Assembly: GCA_910574885.1 (NCBI GenBank)
Contig: CAJTDD010000008.1
Location: 62,001 to 126,000 of the forward strand
DNA length: 64,000 nt
Origin: Lachnospiraceae bacterium
GTDB taxonomy: Bacteria; Bacillota; Clostridia; Lachnospirales; Lachnospiraceae
Direction of reading: 5' to 3'
How positions within the stretch are numbered: the stretch's first letter is position 1; each line of letters begins with the position of its first letter. The notes beneath the pieces were generated by a model that saw only the letters and a list, made by a program, of their open reading frames with translations, did no database searches and was not told the DNA's origin. The position numbers and the translations under genes are program-made. Shown piece by piece: positions 35,696 to 44,492 of this stretch.

Positions 35696-38455
35696 TTACA
35701 GAGTATCATCCTTAATCATAGCGATAATATTTTCCCGCCCAAGCCGTATCCCGCCTGTGGCATACGCCCCTACGATTGCCAGAAGAATCAGGATGGTATA
35801 TCCGGTTAAGACGCCGTATGGGGCGAAGGGCAGGTATTCCGGCAGGGAGATTTCCGTAACAGTAAGCAGGGCTGCCAGTACGGTAATCTGGATTGGCAAG
35901 GAGTAGAGCAAGGGTTTTAAGCCTAACGTCAGCCCTTCCAGAAGCAGCAACTGCCATAACTGCCGGGGAGACAGCCCGACGGATTTCAACATGGCAAATT
36001 CCTGCCGGCGCTGCCGGAGATTGCCGGAGATGCTTGCCCACACGTTGGACAGTCCGATTACGGCGAGGAAGGCTGTCAGGAACGTGACGACTAAGTTCAT
36101 GACGTTCTGCGCGTTTTGGTCAAGCTCATCCCTCTCTGCAAAATTTGTTAATTGATAATCGCCGCTTCCGTAAAAACTTGAGATAACTTTATCCATCTGC
36201 GTGGTGGTCTGCCGGATGGATGAGTAGTCAGGTTCAGAGGCAGTCTTGCCAGAGTGACCGACGTTGCCAGAGTCGTCGGCATTGTTAAGCCCATCGCCGT
36301 ATTCTGCCCAGAATACTCCGTTTATCACCTGTGTAGAATTCTGTCTGCGTTCGCAGCAGGATTCGCCTAATTTTAGGACATGCTCCATCGGCATGACCAT
36401 AGCCAGCGTGAAATTGGAAAGCTCCATGGTTTCCAGAGGAAGTTCCTCCGTGAGATTCCCGGCAGTTACCGTAAATTCAAAATCTCCTTCAATCTCATCT
36501 GTATTTTTTTCCGTAAATGTCAGCTTTTGCCCCTCTTGGATATTAAGCAGTTCCCGATAAAGCACGTTTCGGCGCGTACTGTTTACCGGATCTTTCGTGT
36601 AGTTATAGACGATAGCCCGGGAAGGGTCGTCGAAATAAGGCTGGGGCGCAATTCCTGTCTTTTCGCAGTAATCACGGAAACTGTCTTCCTCCAGGCCATA
36701 GATGACCGACTGGATTCTGTATTTTTCTTCCCGCTTAATCGGAGAAAATTTCTTCATTGCAATAATCTGGTCGATGCCGCCAAGATTCATATTAATATCT
36801 TCGGAAATGTCCTTCTGGTCAACCCAGACGGCGCAGGGCATAGAGTCTCTAATCAGGGACTTTGTGACGCCGTTTACCGCTTTTAACTGCCGGATTGCTT
36901 CCATGTCCGGCTGCCGTCCGTCGCTGATGGAGAGAAAAATATGTCCGCTCTTCCCAGGGTCAGTCCGGAAAATGGCTTTGTTTGCGTCATTTACCGTAAT
37001 CGAATATTGAAAGATTGTCAACAGCAGGAAGGACATGCACAGGGAAATGGTCGCCATCCGGTAAGAGCGGCTTCTTGCTGATACGGCGTTCGCGGCAAGT
37101 TCTCCTGTGATTCCGGGAAAATGAAACCCTTTGCCTTCTTTTTTTCTTTTTTGCCTCTTCTTATCAAGGGTTCCTTCCTGTTTCAGGATTTCAATCGGCA
37201 GTAATTTTGCCGCTTTTTTTGCCGGAATCCGTGCGGAAAGCCATGCAGTCAAAAGTGACAGCAGGACAGCGGGAAGGATAGCGGGCAGCCCATAGGTTAC
37301 GACGATGTCCGGAGCGTCTCTTCCCAGGTCGTTGGAGGCGTTGATTAACTGGAACAGTTTCATGTTCAGAAACCAGCCGGCGAAAAGTCCAAGCGGAAGG
37401 GGGATGGCAGATAACAGCAGGGCTTCGGTCTGGACGGTTTTCTTAATCTGCTTTGGGGTCGCCCCTACTCCGGCGAGGGTGCCAAGTTGTATCAGCTTCT
37501 CATCCACGGACATAACAAATGCATTATGGATGACGAGTACGAATACGCCTACCAGAAATGCTGTGAATAAAAGGAACATCAGAGGGATTGCAAGACCGCT
37601 TAGGTGTGTGGGCGTCCCTTTGGATGACGGGTCAAAAATGCCGTAGGCAGCCAACAGCCCGGTGTTGTAGCGAAGGGTGTATTCCCCGTATTCGTCTGGT
37701 TCGTATCCGATTGCTTTGGCAAGGGCGGGAAGTTCCCGGTAGGTTCTTCCCATGGGGTGGAAACGCAGGTAGACTGTAATCAGGTCGTCGGGAAGGATGG
37801 ATGCCTCATTCAGCCCGGTCATGCCGGTATACGCGGGCACGGCGGATGAGGTGGTGACGTCCATGACGCCGACGATGGTGTAGGTCTTGGTTCCGGTTTC
37901 CTCAAATGTTTCCCCTTCATGGTAGGTGTCGGTGTCCATGCAGGGCTGTCCCCCGTATGTGCGGTATCCGACGGGGAGGGTCAGGGTGTCGCCGATGTGC
38001 GTGTCGGGATGGTCTTCAAAATATTGTTTGGACAGTGCAAGCTCGGACTCAGAGGCGGGGATTCTGCCTTCGGTGATGCTGTCCTTTTCCGGCATGGAAT
38101 CCCAGTATTCTTGGTTTGCGCCTCTGAAAATGAGGTAGAGCCTGGGGTTAGCAGTTTTATTCGGCGAGTCGGGAAGTTTTGCTGTCTCCCATGCCCCTTT
38201 GATTAGTACGGCTGAAACAGAGGCGTAATTCTTTATCTGCTCCAGAGATTCTCCGGGCGTGTTGTCAAAAAGCTCTCCGTGCCAGTTTCCGTTGTGCCAT
38301 TTTTCAAGAACTACGGCGTCAGTCCACATGGTATAGACGAAACCGCAGAAGCAGGACATCAGGCTTGTCATGAGGAATAATGCGGTCATGATAATAATGC
38401 CGGAGCGTTTGTTTTGCCGGAGTGTGTCCCATACATATTCACGTAATATTTTCAT
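35696..38455 (-). CDS. ABC transporter permease, FtsX/MacB type
   Basis: A 919-residue membrane protein. An N-terminal helix (GIIIMTALFLMTSLMSCFCGFVY) precedes a large extracellular region. A first FtsX-type helix group (about 285-410, IPLMFLLFTAFLVGVFVLVIHNAFV...LLSAIPLPLGLFAGWFLNMKLF), a second extracellular region (about 480-780) and a second FtsX group at the C-terminus (NLVVTFLTAFLAVIGLSNVWASISG; LTGYTILILLAIVGAYATGG) follow. Such permeases with LolD-like ATPases export or extract lipophilic or antimicrobial compounds, or transmit envelope signals. It overlaps the ATPase gene by four bases. The internal signature QRRQEFAMLKSVGLSPRQLWQL is typical of FtsX. Confidence 0.9.
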   Translation of the reverse strand: MKILREYVWDTLRQNKRSGIIIMTALFLMTSLMSCFCGFVYTMWTDAVVLEKWHNGNWHGELFDNTPGESLEQIKNYASVSAVLIKGAWETAKLPDSPNKTANPRLYLIFRGANQEYWDSMPEKDSITEGRIPASESELALSKQYFEDHPDTHIGDTLTLPVGYRTYGGQPCMDTDTYHEGETFEETGTKTYTIVGVMDVTTSSAVPAYTGMTGLNEASILPDDLITVYLRFHPMGRTYRELPALAKAIGYEPDEYGEYTLRYNTGLLAAYGIFDPSSKGTPTHLSGLAIPLMFLLFTAFLVGVFVLVIHNAFVMSVDEKLIQLGTLAGVGATPKQIKKTVQTEALLLSAIPLPLGLFAGWFLNMKLFQLINASNDLGRDAPDIVVTYGLPAILPAVLLSLLTAWLSARIPAKKAAKLLPIEILKQEGTLDKKRQKRKKEGKGFHFPGITGELAANAVSARSRSYRMATISLCMSFLLLTIFQYSITVNDANKAIFRTDPGKSGHIFLSISDGRQPDMEAIRQLKAVNGVTKSLIRDSMPCAVWVDQKDISEDINMNLGGIDQIIAMKKFSPIKREEKYRIQSVIYGLEEDSFRDYCEKTGIAPQPYFDDPSRAIVYNYTKDPVNSTRRNVLYRELLNIQEGQKLTFTEKNTDEIEGDFEFTVTAGNLTEELPLETMELSNFTLAMVMPMEHVLKLGESCCERRQNSTQVINGVFWAEYGDGLNNADDSGNVGHSGKTASEPDYSSIRQTTTQMDKVISSFYGSGDYQLTNFAERDELDQNAQNVMNLVVTFLTAFLAVIGLSNVWASISGNLRQRRQEFAMLKSVGLSPRQLWQLLLLEGLTLGLKPLLYSLPIQITVLAALLTVTEISLPEYLPFAPYGVLTGYTILILLAIVGAYATGGIRLGRENIIAMIKDDTL

Positions 38456-39135
38456 TGCTTTGTCACCTCGTCTGATACAATTTTTCCGTCTTCTAATGTG
38501 ATGATTCTGTCGGCTTTCAGCGCTATTTTCTCATCGTGGGTAATTAGGAGTACTGTCTGTTCGTATTGGTGGTTGGACATTTGCAGAAGCTCCAGTGTCT
38601 CGTCGGAGTTCTTCCGGTCAAGGTTGCCGGTAGGTTCGTCTGCCAGCAGGATTGCGGGCTGGTAGATGAGGCTTCGCGCGATGGCGACCCGCTGCTGCTG
38701 CCCGCCGGACAGTTCCCGGGGGTAGTGGGTGAGCCGGTCGGAAAGGCCAAGGGTCGTAACGAGCCGGTCGAATCTGGCCGCGTCCGGTTTCTCGCCGTCC
38801 AGGAGGATTGGGAGCAGGATATTTTTGCGCACGTTCAAGGTCGGTATCAGGTTATAGAACTGATAGACAAGACCTATTTTCCGGCGGCGGAAGATGGCAA
38901 GCTGTTCCAGGGTCAGGGTGGAGATATCGGTGTCCTCTATATAGATATTGCCGTCCGTCGGGCGGTCTACGCCGCCGAGCATGTGCAGGAGCGTGGATTT
39001 CCCGGAGCCGGAGGCGCCGACCACGGCGGTAAAGCTGCCGCGTTCTATGGAGAGGGTTACGTGGTCGAGGGCTGTGACGGCGCCAGAGCCTTGGCCGTAG
39101 GTTTTTGTGAGGTTGCTGCATCGGAGTATTTCCAT
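38452..39135 (-). CDS. ABC transporter ATP-binding protein (LolD/MacB type)
   Basis: A 227-residue ATPase: Walker A GASGSGKSTLLHMLGG, Q-loop YQFYNLIP, signature ELSGGQQQRVAIARSLI, Walker B ILLADEPTGNLD and the switch His in LLITHDEKIAL. It energises the permease encoded immediately downstream. The gene diverges from an ECF sigma gene 209 nt away, suggesting that the sigma factor's regulon may include this exporter. Confidence 0.95.
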   Translation of the reverse strand: MEILRCSNLTKTYGQGSGAVTALDHVTLSIERGSFTAVVGASGSGKSTLLHMLGGVDRPTDGNIYIEDTDISTLTLEQLAIFRRRKIGLVYQFYNLIPTLNVRKNILLPILLDGEKPDAARFDRLVTTLGLSDRLTHYPRELSGGQQQRVAIARSLIYQPAILLADEPTGNLDRKNSDETLELLQMSNHQYEQTVLLITHDEKIALKADRIITLEDGKIVSDEVTKQ

Positions 39136-39248
39136 GACATTATTATCCTTTCTATTTGCATGATGGTCTTCTGATAATGATATAATGACATTTTAACAGG
39201 ACATTGTGACAGGAAGGTGACATTAGAAGAAAATTTAACAGGAACTCG

Positions 39249-39276
39249 TGAAACCTTTCAGGCAAAACGGGTATCT
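39249..39276 (+). promoter_or_regulatory. Candidate ECF-sigma autoregulatory promoter
   Basis: TGAAACCTTT (39249-39258) followed after 15-16 nt by GTATCT (39271-39276) resembles the AAC-containing -35 and CGTAT/C-type -10 of ECF-dependent promoters. It lies about 70 nt before the ECF sigma gene, where autoregulation is usual. Confidence 0.55.
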
Positions 39277-39344
39277 AATAGATATCAATCGATTGAAAAG
39301 GACTCCGCAGCGGAAGACACCAGGGTGAGAAAGGGTGAGTAAAA

Positions 39345-39851
39345 ATGGCAGATTTAACAAAGCTTGTGGAACGAGCGCAGGCAGGAGATAAAGAAGCGTT
39401 TATTGATTTGATAGAGCATTGTAAGCAGGCATTATACAAGACTGCGATTGCAATGCTCAAGAATGACGCCGACGCGGCAGATGCGATACAGGATACGGTA
39501 TTAAAATGTTACGAGAATCTAAGAGGGCTTAGGGAACCAAGATTTTTTAAGACATGGCTCACAAGAATCCTGATTAACCAGTGTAAGAAAATCATAAAAC
39601 ATCGTGGAAATATGGTATCCCTCCACGGGCTTCCGGAACAGGAATGTGAAAGTGCAGATATGTCTGGAGGAGAGTTTTTGGAAATGCTGAATCAGTTGGA
39701 AGAGCAGTACCGCATTGTTTTATATCTCTATTATGTTGAAGAATTTAGTGTCAAAGAGGTTGGGGTAATCCTGGAAATGAATGAGAATACAGTAAAAACA
39801 AGGCTGTCAAGAGGTCGGACTAAATTAAAGAAAATGTATTGTTTTGAATAA
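39345..39851 (+). CDS. ECF-family RNA polymerase sigma factor
   Basis: A 168-residue sigma-70 family protein with region 2 (DADAADAIQDTVLKCYENLRGLREPRFFKTWLTRILINQCKK) and region 4 (LEEQYRIVLYLYYVEEFSVKEVGVILEMNENTVKTRLSRGR). It resembles SigV/SigW-like factors that respond to envelope stress. Twenty-five bases separate it from a DUF4179 membrane protein, its probable anti-sigma factor. Confidence 0.93.
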   Translation: MADLTKLVERAQAGDKEAFIDLIEHCKQALYKTAIAMLKNDADAADAIQDTVLKCYENLRGLREPRFFKTWLTRILINQCKKIIKHRGNMVSLHGLPEQECESADMSGGEFLEMLNQLEEQYRIVLYLYYVEEFSVKEVGVILEMNENTVKTRLSRGRTKLKKMYCFE

Positions 39852-39876
39852 AAATAGATAGAAAGGACTGTGCAGA

Positions 39877-41085
39877 ATGGGGAAATATGATACGAATCTG
39901 ATAGATAAAATGAAAGCGGATGTAGAGATTCCCAAAGTGGTCGATGATAAATTAGAAGAGGTTTACGAGAAAATCTGTCTTGGAGAGGTGAAGATGAAAC
40001 AGACAAAACGGGGAGGGAGGCGGAAAGAAGATGTATTATCTGATGAAATATGTCTTTTACGCGAGGACAGTCAGCAGGGAAAGTACGGCAGGTATATGAA
40101 ATATGCAGTGTCAGCAGCGGTTTTGCTTTTGGTATTAATGGCAGGGGGCGGGATATTATACGCTAATCCTGCGCTTGCAAAAGATATTCCGATTCTGAGA
40201 GACGTGTTTGGAAATCTGGAGAAAATAAGGGATGAAGCACCGTATCCTGAGAAGGATAAGACGGCGTACGAACAGATTGCGGAGTATGCAAAACCTGTGG
40301 AGGCAAAAGAGAATGAGGAAAGCATAACAAATATTGCGGAAGATGAAGGAATTTCGCTGACTGTATCGGATGTCTATTGTGATGGGCTTGAATTGTATTT
40401 TACACTTTCCGCAAGAGTGGAGGATGAGGAGATGAAGAAGGCAGATTTCCTCTATCTAATGAGATATGAAGAAGGGGATGAGATTCCGTTTTTGGGCGGG
40501 CAGATTTATGTGGAAGGAACGAATGTTCATTCAAATGTGCTGACTCTGAAAAAAGCGGAAGAAGGTGTCTATGTGGGATTAATCCGAGCGACTTCCGTGG
40601 GGGGCGGATTTAAAGAGAATAATGTGGTAAATGTGACTGTAGGAGGAATCAGCGCCCATCGGGTTCCTGAAAAGGAGGGGGAAGAACAAGTCGGATATAA
40701 GATGGTGGATGGGGATTGGAAACTGCGCTTTGATGCCAAGACAGATACATCCAATAACCGGATTGCAAGACCGGGAGTGGAACAGAACGGAATTATTGTT
40801 GAGGAAGTAATCCAGACGCCCAGCAATATGCGGATAAAGTGTTATGTAAAAAGCCAATGGGCCAGGAAAGCTTTGGTATTTGTGGTGAAGGATGGAAACG
40901 GAAACAGGGTGGATGTAGAAAGCGGCGGAGCTATAGAGAGTACGGAAGACGGGGGAGAGATTTATGAAATTTCGTTGGCTCATTCTCAGGCGGATCAGTT
41001 TACGGTGTGGGTGTACGATAAAAATGCGGATCCGGACGAAAGCGGGTATCCGCCGGTGATTGCAGAGATTCCGTTTGGGATGTGA
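39877..41085 (+). CDS. DUF4179-domain membrane protein, probable anti-sigma factor
   Basis: A 402-residue protein: cytoplasmic N-terminus of about 85 residues (VEIPKVVDDKLEEVYEKI, the sigma-contacting part in such proteins), one transmembrane helix (AVSAAVLLLVLMAGGGILYA, about 88-107) and a large extracytoplasmic region beginning with the DUF4179 domain (DEGISLTVSDVYCDGLELYFTLSARV). It should hold the ECF factor inactive until an envelope signal arrives. The transcript ends at the hairpin of the left inverted site (41131-41162) followed by eight T residues. Confidence 0.88.
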   Translation: MGKYDTNLIDKMKADVEIPKVVDDKLEEVYEKICLGEVKMKQTKRGGRRKEDVLSDEICLLREDSQQGKYGRYMKYAVSAAVLLLVLMAGGGILYANPALAKDIPILRDVFGNLEKIRDEAPYPEKDKTAYEQIAEYAKPVEAKENEESITNIAEDEGISLTVSDVYCDGLELYFTLSARVEDEEMKKADFLYLMRYEEGDEIPFLGGQIYVEGTNVHSNVLTLKKAEEGVYVGLIRATSVGGGFKENNVVNVTVGGISAHRVPEKEGEEQVGYKMVDGDWKLRFDAKTDTSNNRIARPGVEQNGIIVEEVIQTPSNMRIKCYVKSQWARKALVFVVKDGNGNRVDVESGGAIESTEDGGEIYEISLAHSQADQFTVWVYDKNADPDESGYPPVIAEIPFGM

Positions 41086-41130
41086 TATGTTAGGCGGAAA
41101 AAGTTGGATTGTTGCTAAGGAATATAAAAA

Positions 41131-41162
41131 AATCGCAGAGTATGTTCCTCTGCGATTTTTTT
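41131..41162 (+). repeat. Inverted site A-left; also a bidirectional terminator
   Basis: The core is TCGCAGAG, centre TATGTTC, CTCTGCGA, with an A-rich left flank and T8 right flank. As DNA it is a palindromic-armed site with an asymmetric 7-bp centre. As RNA it is a 10-bp hairpin followed by U residues in either direction. It therefore terminates the sigma/DUF4179 transcript from the left and the minus-strand promoter from the right. Confidence 0.9.
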
Positions 41163-41177
41163 TAAAAACGCAAATTA

Positions 41178-41206
41178 ATTATAACTATCTAATGTAAATA
41201 AGTCAA
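41178..41206 (-). promoter_or_regulatory. Promoter inside invertible segment A, facing left
   Basis: On the minus strand: TTGACT (41206-41201), 17-nt spacer, TATAAT (41183-41178). Transcripts would start near 41171 and run within about 45 nt into the terminator hairpin of the left site. The same promoter at the same relative position occurs in segment B. Confidence 0.85.
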
Positions 41207-41332
41207 TATCTAATTTCATTTTGTAATATTTTGGCGCTAAATCCAGAACAATATTCAGTCTATTTAAAAATTTCTAATATATTTATCTCTATTTTTGTTG
41301 CTATACCCACTATTTTTAAACCGCAAATCAGC

Positions 41333-41364
41333 AAAAAAATCGCAGAGGAACATACTCTGCGATT
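41333..41364 (-). repeat. Inverted site A-right
   Basis: Exact reverse complement of 41131-41162 over 32 bp. It ends one base before GGGGAGAGG, the binding site of the NusG-like gene, so it has no T run on the gene side and would not terminate a transcript entering from the segment. Confidence 0.92.
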
Positions 41365-41373
41365 GGGGAGAGG

Positions 41374-41880
41374 ATGGTTATCTGGTATTTATTACCCTGT
41401 AAGGAACAGGAGGAACAAAGGACTTTAGATTCATGCAGAAACTACCTTTCAGAAACAGCTCTAAGGGATGCCTTCATCCTTACTTACGACAGGATGTGCC
41501 GGTATCAGGGAGCATGGCATCTAGAGAAAAAGTTATTATTTCCGGCATACGTAATATTGGAAAGTGAGAATGCATCTATTTTGAGAGATGAACTGACTCA
41601 ATATAAAGGAATCTTGGGCAAGGCGCAGGCCGTTCTGGAAATAAATCCAAAAGAAGAAAAGTTCCTGAGAGTCCTATGTGGGAAAAGGAATCATATAAGG
41701 ATGTCCAGGGGTGTGATCTGCAAAGGAGTTACACAAGTGACTGAAGGTCCGTTAAAGGGAATGGAAGCCCGGATTTGTAAAATCGACCGGCATAAGCGGC
41801 TGGCAAAATTACGGGTACAGGAGGGGCATGATAGTCGGTATATCCCGGCGGGACTGGAAATTGTGGAGAAAAGTATTTGA
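41374..41880 (+). CDS. NusG-family specialised antiterminator (module A)
   Basis: A 168-residue NusG paralog. The NGN domain starts WYLLPCKEQEEQRTLDSC and includes WHLEKKLLFPAYVILESE; the C-terminal KOW is GVTQVTEGPLKGMEARICKIDRHKRLAKL. Such proteins (LoaP, UpxY, RfaH types) ride on RNA polymerase and let it read through terminators in long polysaccharide operons. ATG 41374 directly follows GGGGAGAGG, which itself abuts the right inverted site. First gene of the long module A, transcribed rightward only if segment A is inverted or by read-through. Close relatives are at 59555-60067 and as a relic near 55079. Confidence 0.88.
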   Translation: MVIWYLLPCKEQEEQRTLDSCRNYLSETALRDAFILTYDRMCRYQGAWHLEKKLLFPAYVILESENASILRDELTQYKGILGKAQAVLEINPKEEKFLRVLCGKRNHIRMSRGVICKGVTQVTEGPLKGMEARICKIDRHKRLAKLRVQEGHDSRYIPAGLEIVEKSI

Positions 41881-41907
41881 CATTTAATACAAACGGGGAG
41901 ACACGAT

Positions 41908-42579
41908 ATGAACTATTTAGTTGTAGTTGCTCATCCGGATGATGAGGTTTTGGGGGCTGGAGCAACAATAAACAAATTTATAAAAAGCGGCCATAGAGTT
42001 GCTGTGGCTATTATGGTTGGGAAAGCTGACGCCCGGAAGAATCTATCAGCCACTTTAGCCGATGATGAGGCCAAGGCTATGTCTATCATGGGCGTTGAAA
42101 AAGTATTTCATGCAGATTTCCCCAATATAAAGATGAATACGGTTCCGCACTTGGAACTTGTACAGTTTATAGAATCATGTATTACCGATTGGCAAGCAGG
42201 GGCGATAATAACTCACCATCCTTCTGATACGAATATAGACCATCAGGAGACCAGCAAGGCTGTCAATGCTGCATGCCGACTGTTCCAGCGAACAGACGAT
42301 GTTCCCAAATTGAAAGAGATGCTTTATATGGAAGTACCAAGTTCTACCGAATGGAGTCTCAACACAGCGGAAAACCAATTCATGCCAAATACATTTGTTG
42401 AAATCGGAGAAGAGGGTGTAAAAGTGAAACTTGTGGCTCTTGCAGCTTACAAGGGCGTCATGAGACAATTTCCACATCCAAGATCAGAAAAGGCTATAGA
42501 AGGCTTAGCTGCATATCGTGGTGTACAGTCCGGTTGTTGTTATGCCGAGGCGTTTGAATGTGTATTACGGACAGAATAA
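41908..42579 (+). CDS. PIG-L family deacetylase
   Basis: A 223-residue LmbE/PIG-L metalloenzyme that removes an acetyl group from an N-acetylated sugar, or acts as a deacylase on a related substrate. The N-terminal zinc motif is VVVAHPDDEVLGAGATI and the second histidine motif is ITHHPSDTNIDHQETSKAV. In an exopolysaccharide operon it likely modifies a lipid-linked or nucleotide sugar. Twenty-seven bases after the antiterminator gene. Confidence 0.92.
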   Translation: MNYLVVVAHPDDEVLGAGATINKFIKSGHRVAVAIMVGKADARKNLSATLADDEAKAMSIMGVEKVFHADFPNIKMNTVPHLELVQFIESCITDWQAGAIITHHPSDTNIDHQETSKAVNAACRLFQRTDDVPKLKEMLYMEVPSSTEWSLNTAENQFMPNTFVEIGEEGVKVKLVALAAYKGVMRQFPHPRSEKAIEGLAAYRGVQSGCCYAEAFECVLRTE

Positions 42580-42597
42580 GATGATGGGAGAGCATGA

Positions 42598-43248
42598 ATG
42601 TATAAGCGTTATATAAAGCGGTTACTTGATATTGTATTGTCTCTGCTTGCAATTATTCTTTTGTTTCCTGTTTATCTTATCCTGGCAATTTGTGTACATA
42701 TTGGTATGGGAAGCCCAATTTTATTTTCACAGAGACGAATTGGAAAAGATGAAAAGGTATTTAATCTTTACAAATTCCGCTCAATGACAAATGCAAGGGA
42801 TGAGAACGGAAACTTATTATCGGAGAAAGATAGATTGACAAAGTTTGGGGTTGCTCTTAGATCTTCTTCTCTGGACGAGCTCCCAGAGCTGTTCTTAATC
42901 TTGAAAGGAGATATGTCTTTTGTTGGTCCCAGACCGTTGCCGACATACTATGGTCCATATTTTTTGGCTCAGGAAAGAATTCGACACAAAGTTAGGGGCG
43001 GTTTAATTCCTCCAGATAGTATCGGAGGAGAGACAACCTCAGATTGGGAAACGCAATTTAAATATGAAACATATTATGCAGAGCATGTTACGTTTCTTAT
43101 GGATGTAAAAGTGGTTTTGTGGACATTTAAAATCTTATTCAAGAGAGTCGAAACGAATTATGGAGCTGATGATCGTCCTCATCTGAATAAGTACAGAGCA
43201 TCAATGAACGTTCCTCAAAGTGAAATCGACCGGTGGAATAGTCTATAA
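42598..43248 (+). CDS. Priming sugar transferase (undecaprenyl-phosphate), module A
   Basis: A 216-residue bacterial sugar transferase of the PglC/WbaP type. An N-terminal membrane hairpin (IVLSLLAIILLFPVYLILAICV) is followed by PILFSQRRIGKDEKVFNLYKFRSM and SLDELPELFLILKGDMSFVGPRP. It moves a sugar phosphate onto undecaprenyl phosphate to start repeat-unit assembly. A second, different priming transferase exists at 62088, arguing for two separate polymers. Confidence 0.93.
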   Translation: MYKRYIKRLLDIVLSLLAIILLFPVYLILAICVHIGMGSPILFSQRRIGKDEKVFNLYKFRSMTNARDENGNLLSEKDRLTKFGVALRSSSLDELPELFLILKGDMSFVGPRPLPTYYGPYFLAQERIRHKVRGGLIPPDSIGGETTSDWETQFKYETYYAEHVTFLMDVKVVLWTFKILFKRVETNYGADDRPHLNKYRASMNVPQSEIDRWNSL

Positions 43249-43265
43249 GGGAGTTTATGATATAA

Positions 43266-44405
43266 ATGAGCGAATATATCGTTTTTGTGTGTAAAGATCA
43301 TTATAATCCGCTTGGGATTGTTCGTACCTTAGGCGAAGTAAGGATAAAACCAATAGCGGTGGTGGTGAAGAGTGATCCACAATTAGTAACGAAATCGAAA
43401 TATGTAAAAACCAAGCATGTGGTTGAAACACCAGAAGAAGGGTTGGAACTGATTCTCAAGTTGTATGCGAAAGATAAAAATGATAAATCTTTTATCTTAA
43501 CAGGAGATGATGTCACTGTACAAATTTTGGATCAAAATTATGATAAGTTAAAAGATTACTTCTACTTTTACAATGCAGGGGAAGCAGGACGTATTCGTCA
43601 TTTCATGAATAAGGATGTGCTGAACGATCTGGCAGTGAAGCATGGATTCAACATAACTAAGACTTGGAAAGTGAAACCTGGGGAATGCGAGATTCCGGAA
43701 GATATTGTTTATCCGGTCATGACTAAGGCAATAAACTCTTTCGGCAAGGAGTGGAAGAGCATAGTTTATATTTGTAATAATGAATACGAACTAAAAGCCG
43801 CTTACAAGAAAATAAAAAGTGAATGTATCCTCCTTCAGCAATATTTGGAGAAGACTGATGAATATGGATTTGAGGGTTTTAGTGTCAATCATGGTAAAGA
43901 TGTTTTTATAAGCATGCGAACAAACCAGGTTTATGAAATCCCGGATAAGTATTCTCCGTATTGGTATATTACCAATGTATATGATAAGGAGCTCATTAAG
44001 CAACTAAGTGGAATGATTGAGGAAATTGGTTTAGAAGGAATCTGGGAGTATGAATTCCTTGTTGGAAAGGATGGGAAGCTCTATTTCCTGGAACTCAATT
44101 TCAGAAATACTGTAATTGGTTGGGCTACTACGGTAGCTGGCATGCCGAATGCAACTCTGTGGACTGAGTCAATGAAAACAGGTCATATTGCGGATAACTG
44201 CTATAGGAAGATTCCTGATGGATTCACTGCAATGGCTGAGTGTTGGGATTACGATGAAAGAGTGAAAACAAGAATTATAAGCCGCAAAGAGTGGATGAGG
44301 CAGTATAAGAAGGTCAATGCAAAGCTATACAGAGGGCGAAATGATTTCAGACCGTTCTTTTCTTTTATGTGGTACAAGATCACACGAATGAAATTAGATC
44401 ATTGA
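43266..44405 (+). CDS. ATP-grasp carboxylate-amine ligase-like protein
   Basis: A 379-residue protein with an ATP-grasp fold (YPVMTKAINSFGKEWKSIVYIC, ILLQQYLEKTDEYGFEGFSV, WEYEFLVGKDGKLYFLELNFRNTVIG with metal-binding E and N). It probably couples an amino acid or other amine to a carboxyl group on a sugar or lipid-linked unit, as suspected for ATP-grasp genes in polysaccharide loci. Distinct from the ATP-grasp protein at 62736. Confidence 0.85.
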   Translation: MSEYIVFVCKDHYNPLGIVRTLGEVRIKPIAVVVKSDPQLVTKSKYVKTKHVVETPEEGLELILKLYAKDKNDKSFILTGDDVTVQILDQNYDKLKDYFYFYNAGEAGRIRHFMNKDVLNDLAVKHGFNITKTWKVKPGECEIPEDIVYPVMTKAINSFGKEWKSIVYICNNEYELKAAYKKIKSECILLQQYLEKTDEYGFEGFSVNHGKDVFISMRTNQVYEIPDKYSPYWYITNVYDKELIKQLSGMIEEIGLEGIWEYEFLVGKDGKLYFLELNFRNTVIGWATTVAGMPNATLWTESMKTGHIADNCYRKIPDGFTAMAECWDYDERVKTRIISRKEWMRQYKKVNAKLYRGRNDFRPFFSFMWYKITRMKLDH

Positions 44406-44492
44406 AGATAGAGGTAATGGAAGATAGAAGTGTATGGATTAGTGCAGCTGGTATCCTCGCATATTGTTGGATAAAAAAGGGAGAATAAATCC

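Larger units (their letters stand above)
41131..41364. other. Predicted invertible promoter segment A (OFF orientation)
   Basis: A 170-bp AT-rich core (41163-41332) is bounded by two perfect 32-bp inverted copies of one site. The only near-consensus promoter in the core points left, away from the polysaccharide genes. I see no forward promoter before the NusG-like gene at 41374. Inversion between the sites would point the promoter at that gene. This replaces a conventional promoter region for module A and explains the whole 41086-41373 gap. Confidence 0.8.

Noticed and set aside
38566..39174. 202-codon plus-strand open frame opposite the ABC ATPase gene.
   Set aside because: The minus-strand ATPase has all family motifs; this frame is its shadow.
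41119..41364. Considered that the inverted sites are only ordinary bidirectional terminators.
   Set aside because: A plain terminator would not be repeated in inverted orientation with an exactly complementary asymmetric centre, nor placed against a ribosome binding site without a T run, nor recur with the same leftward promoter 18 kb away.
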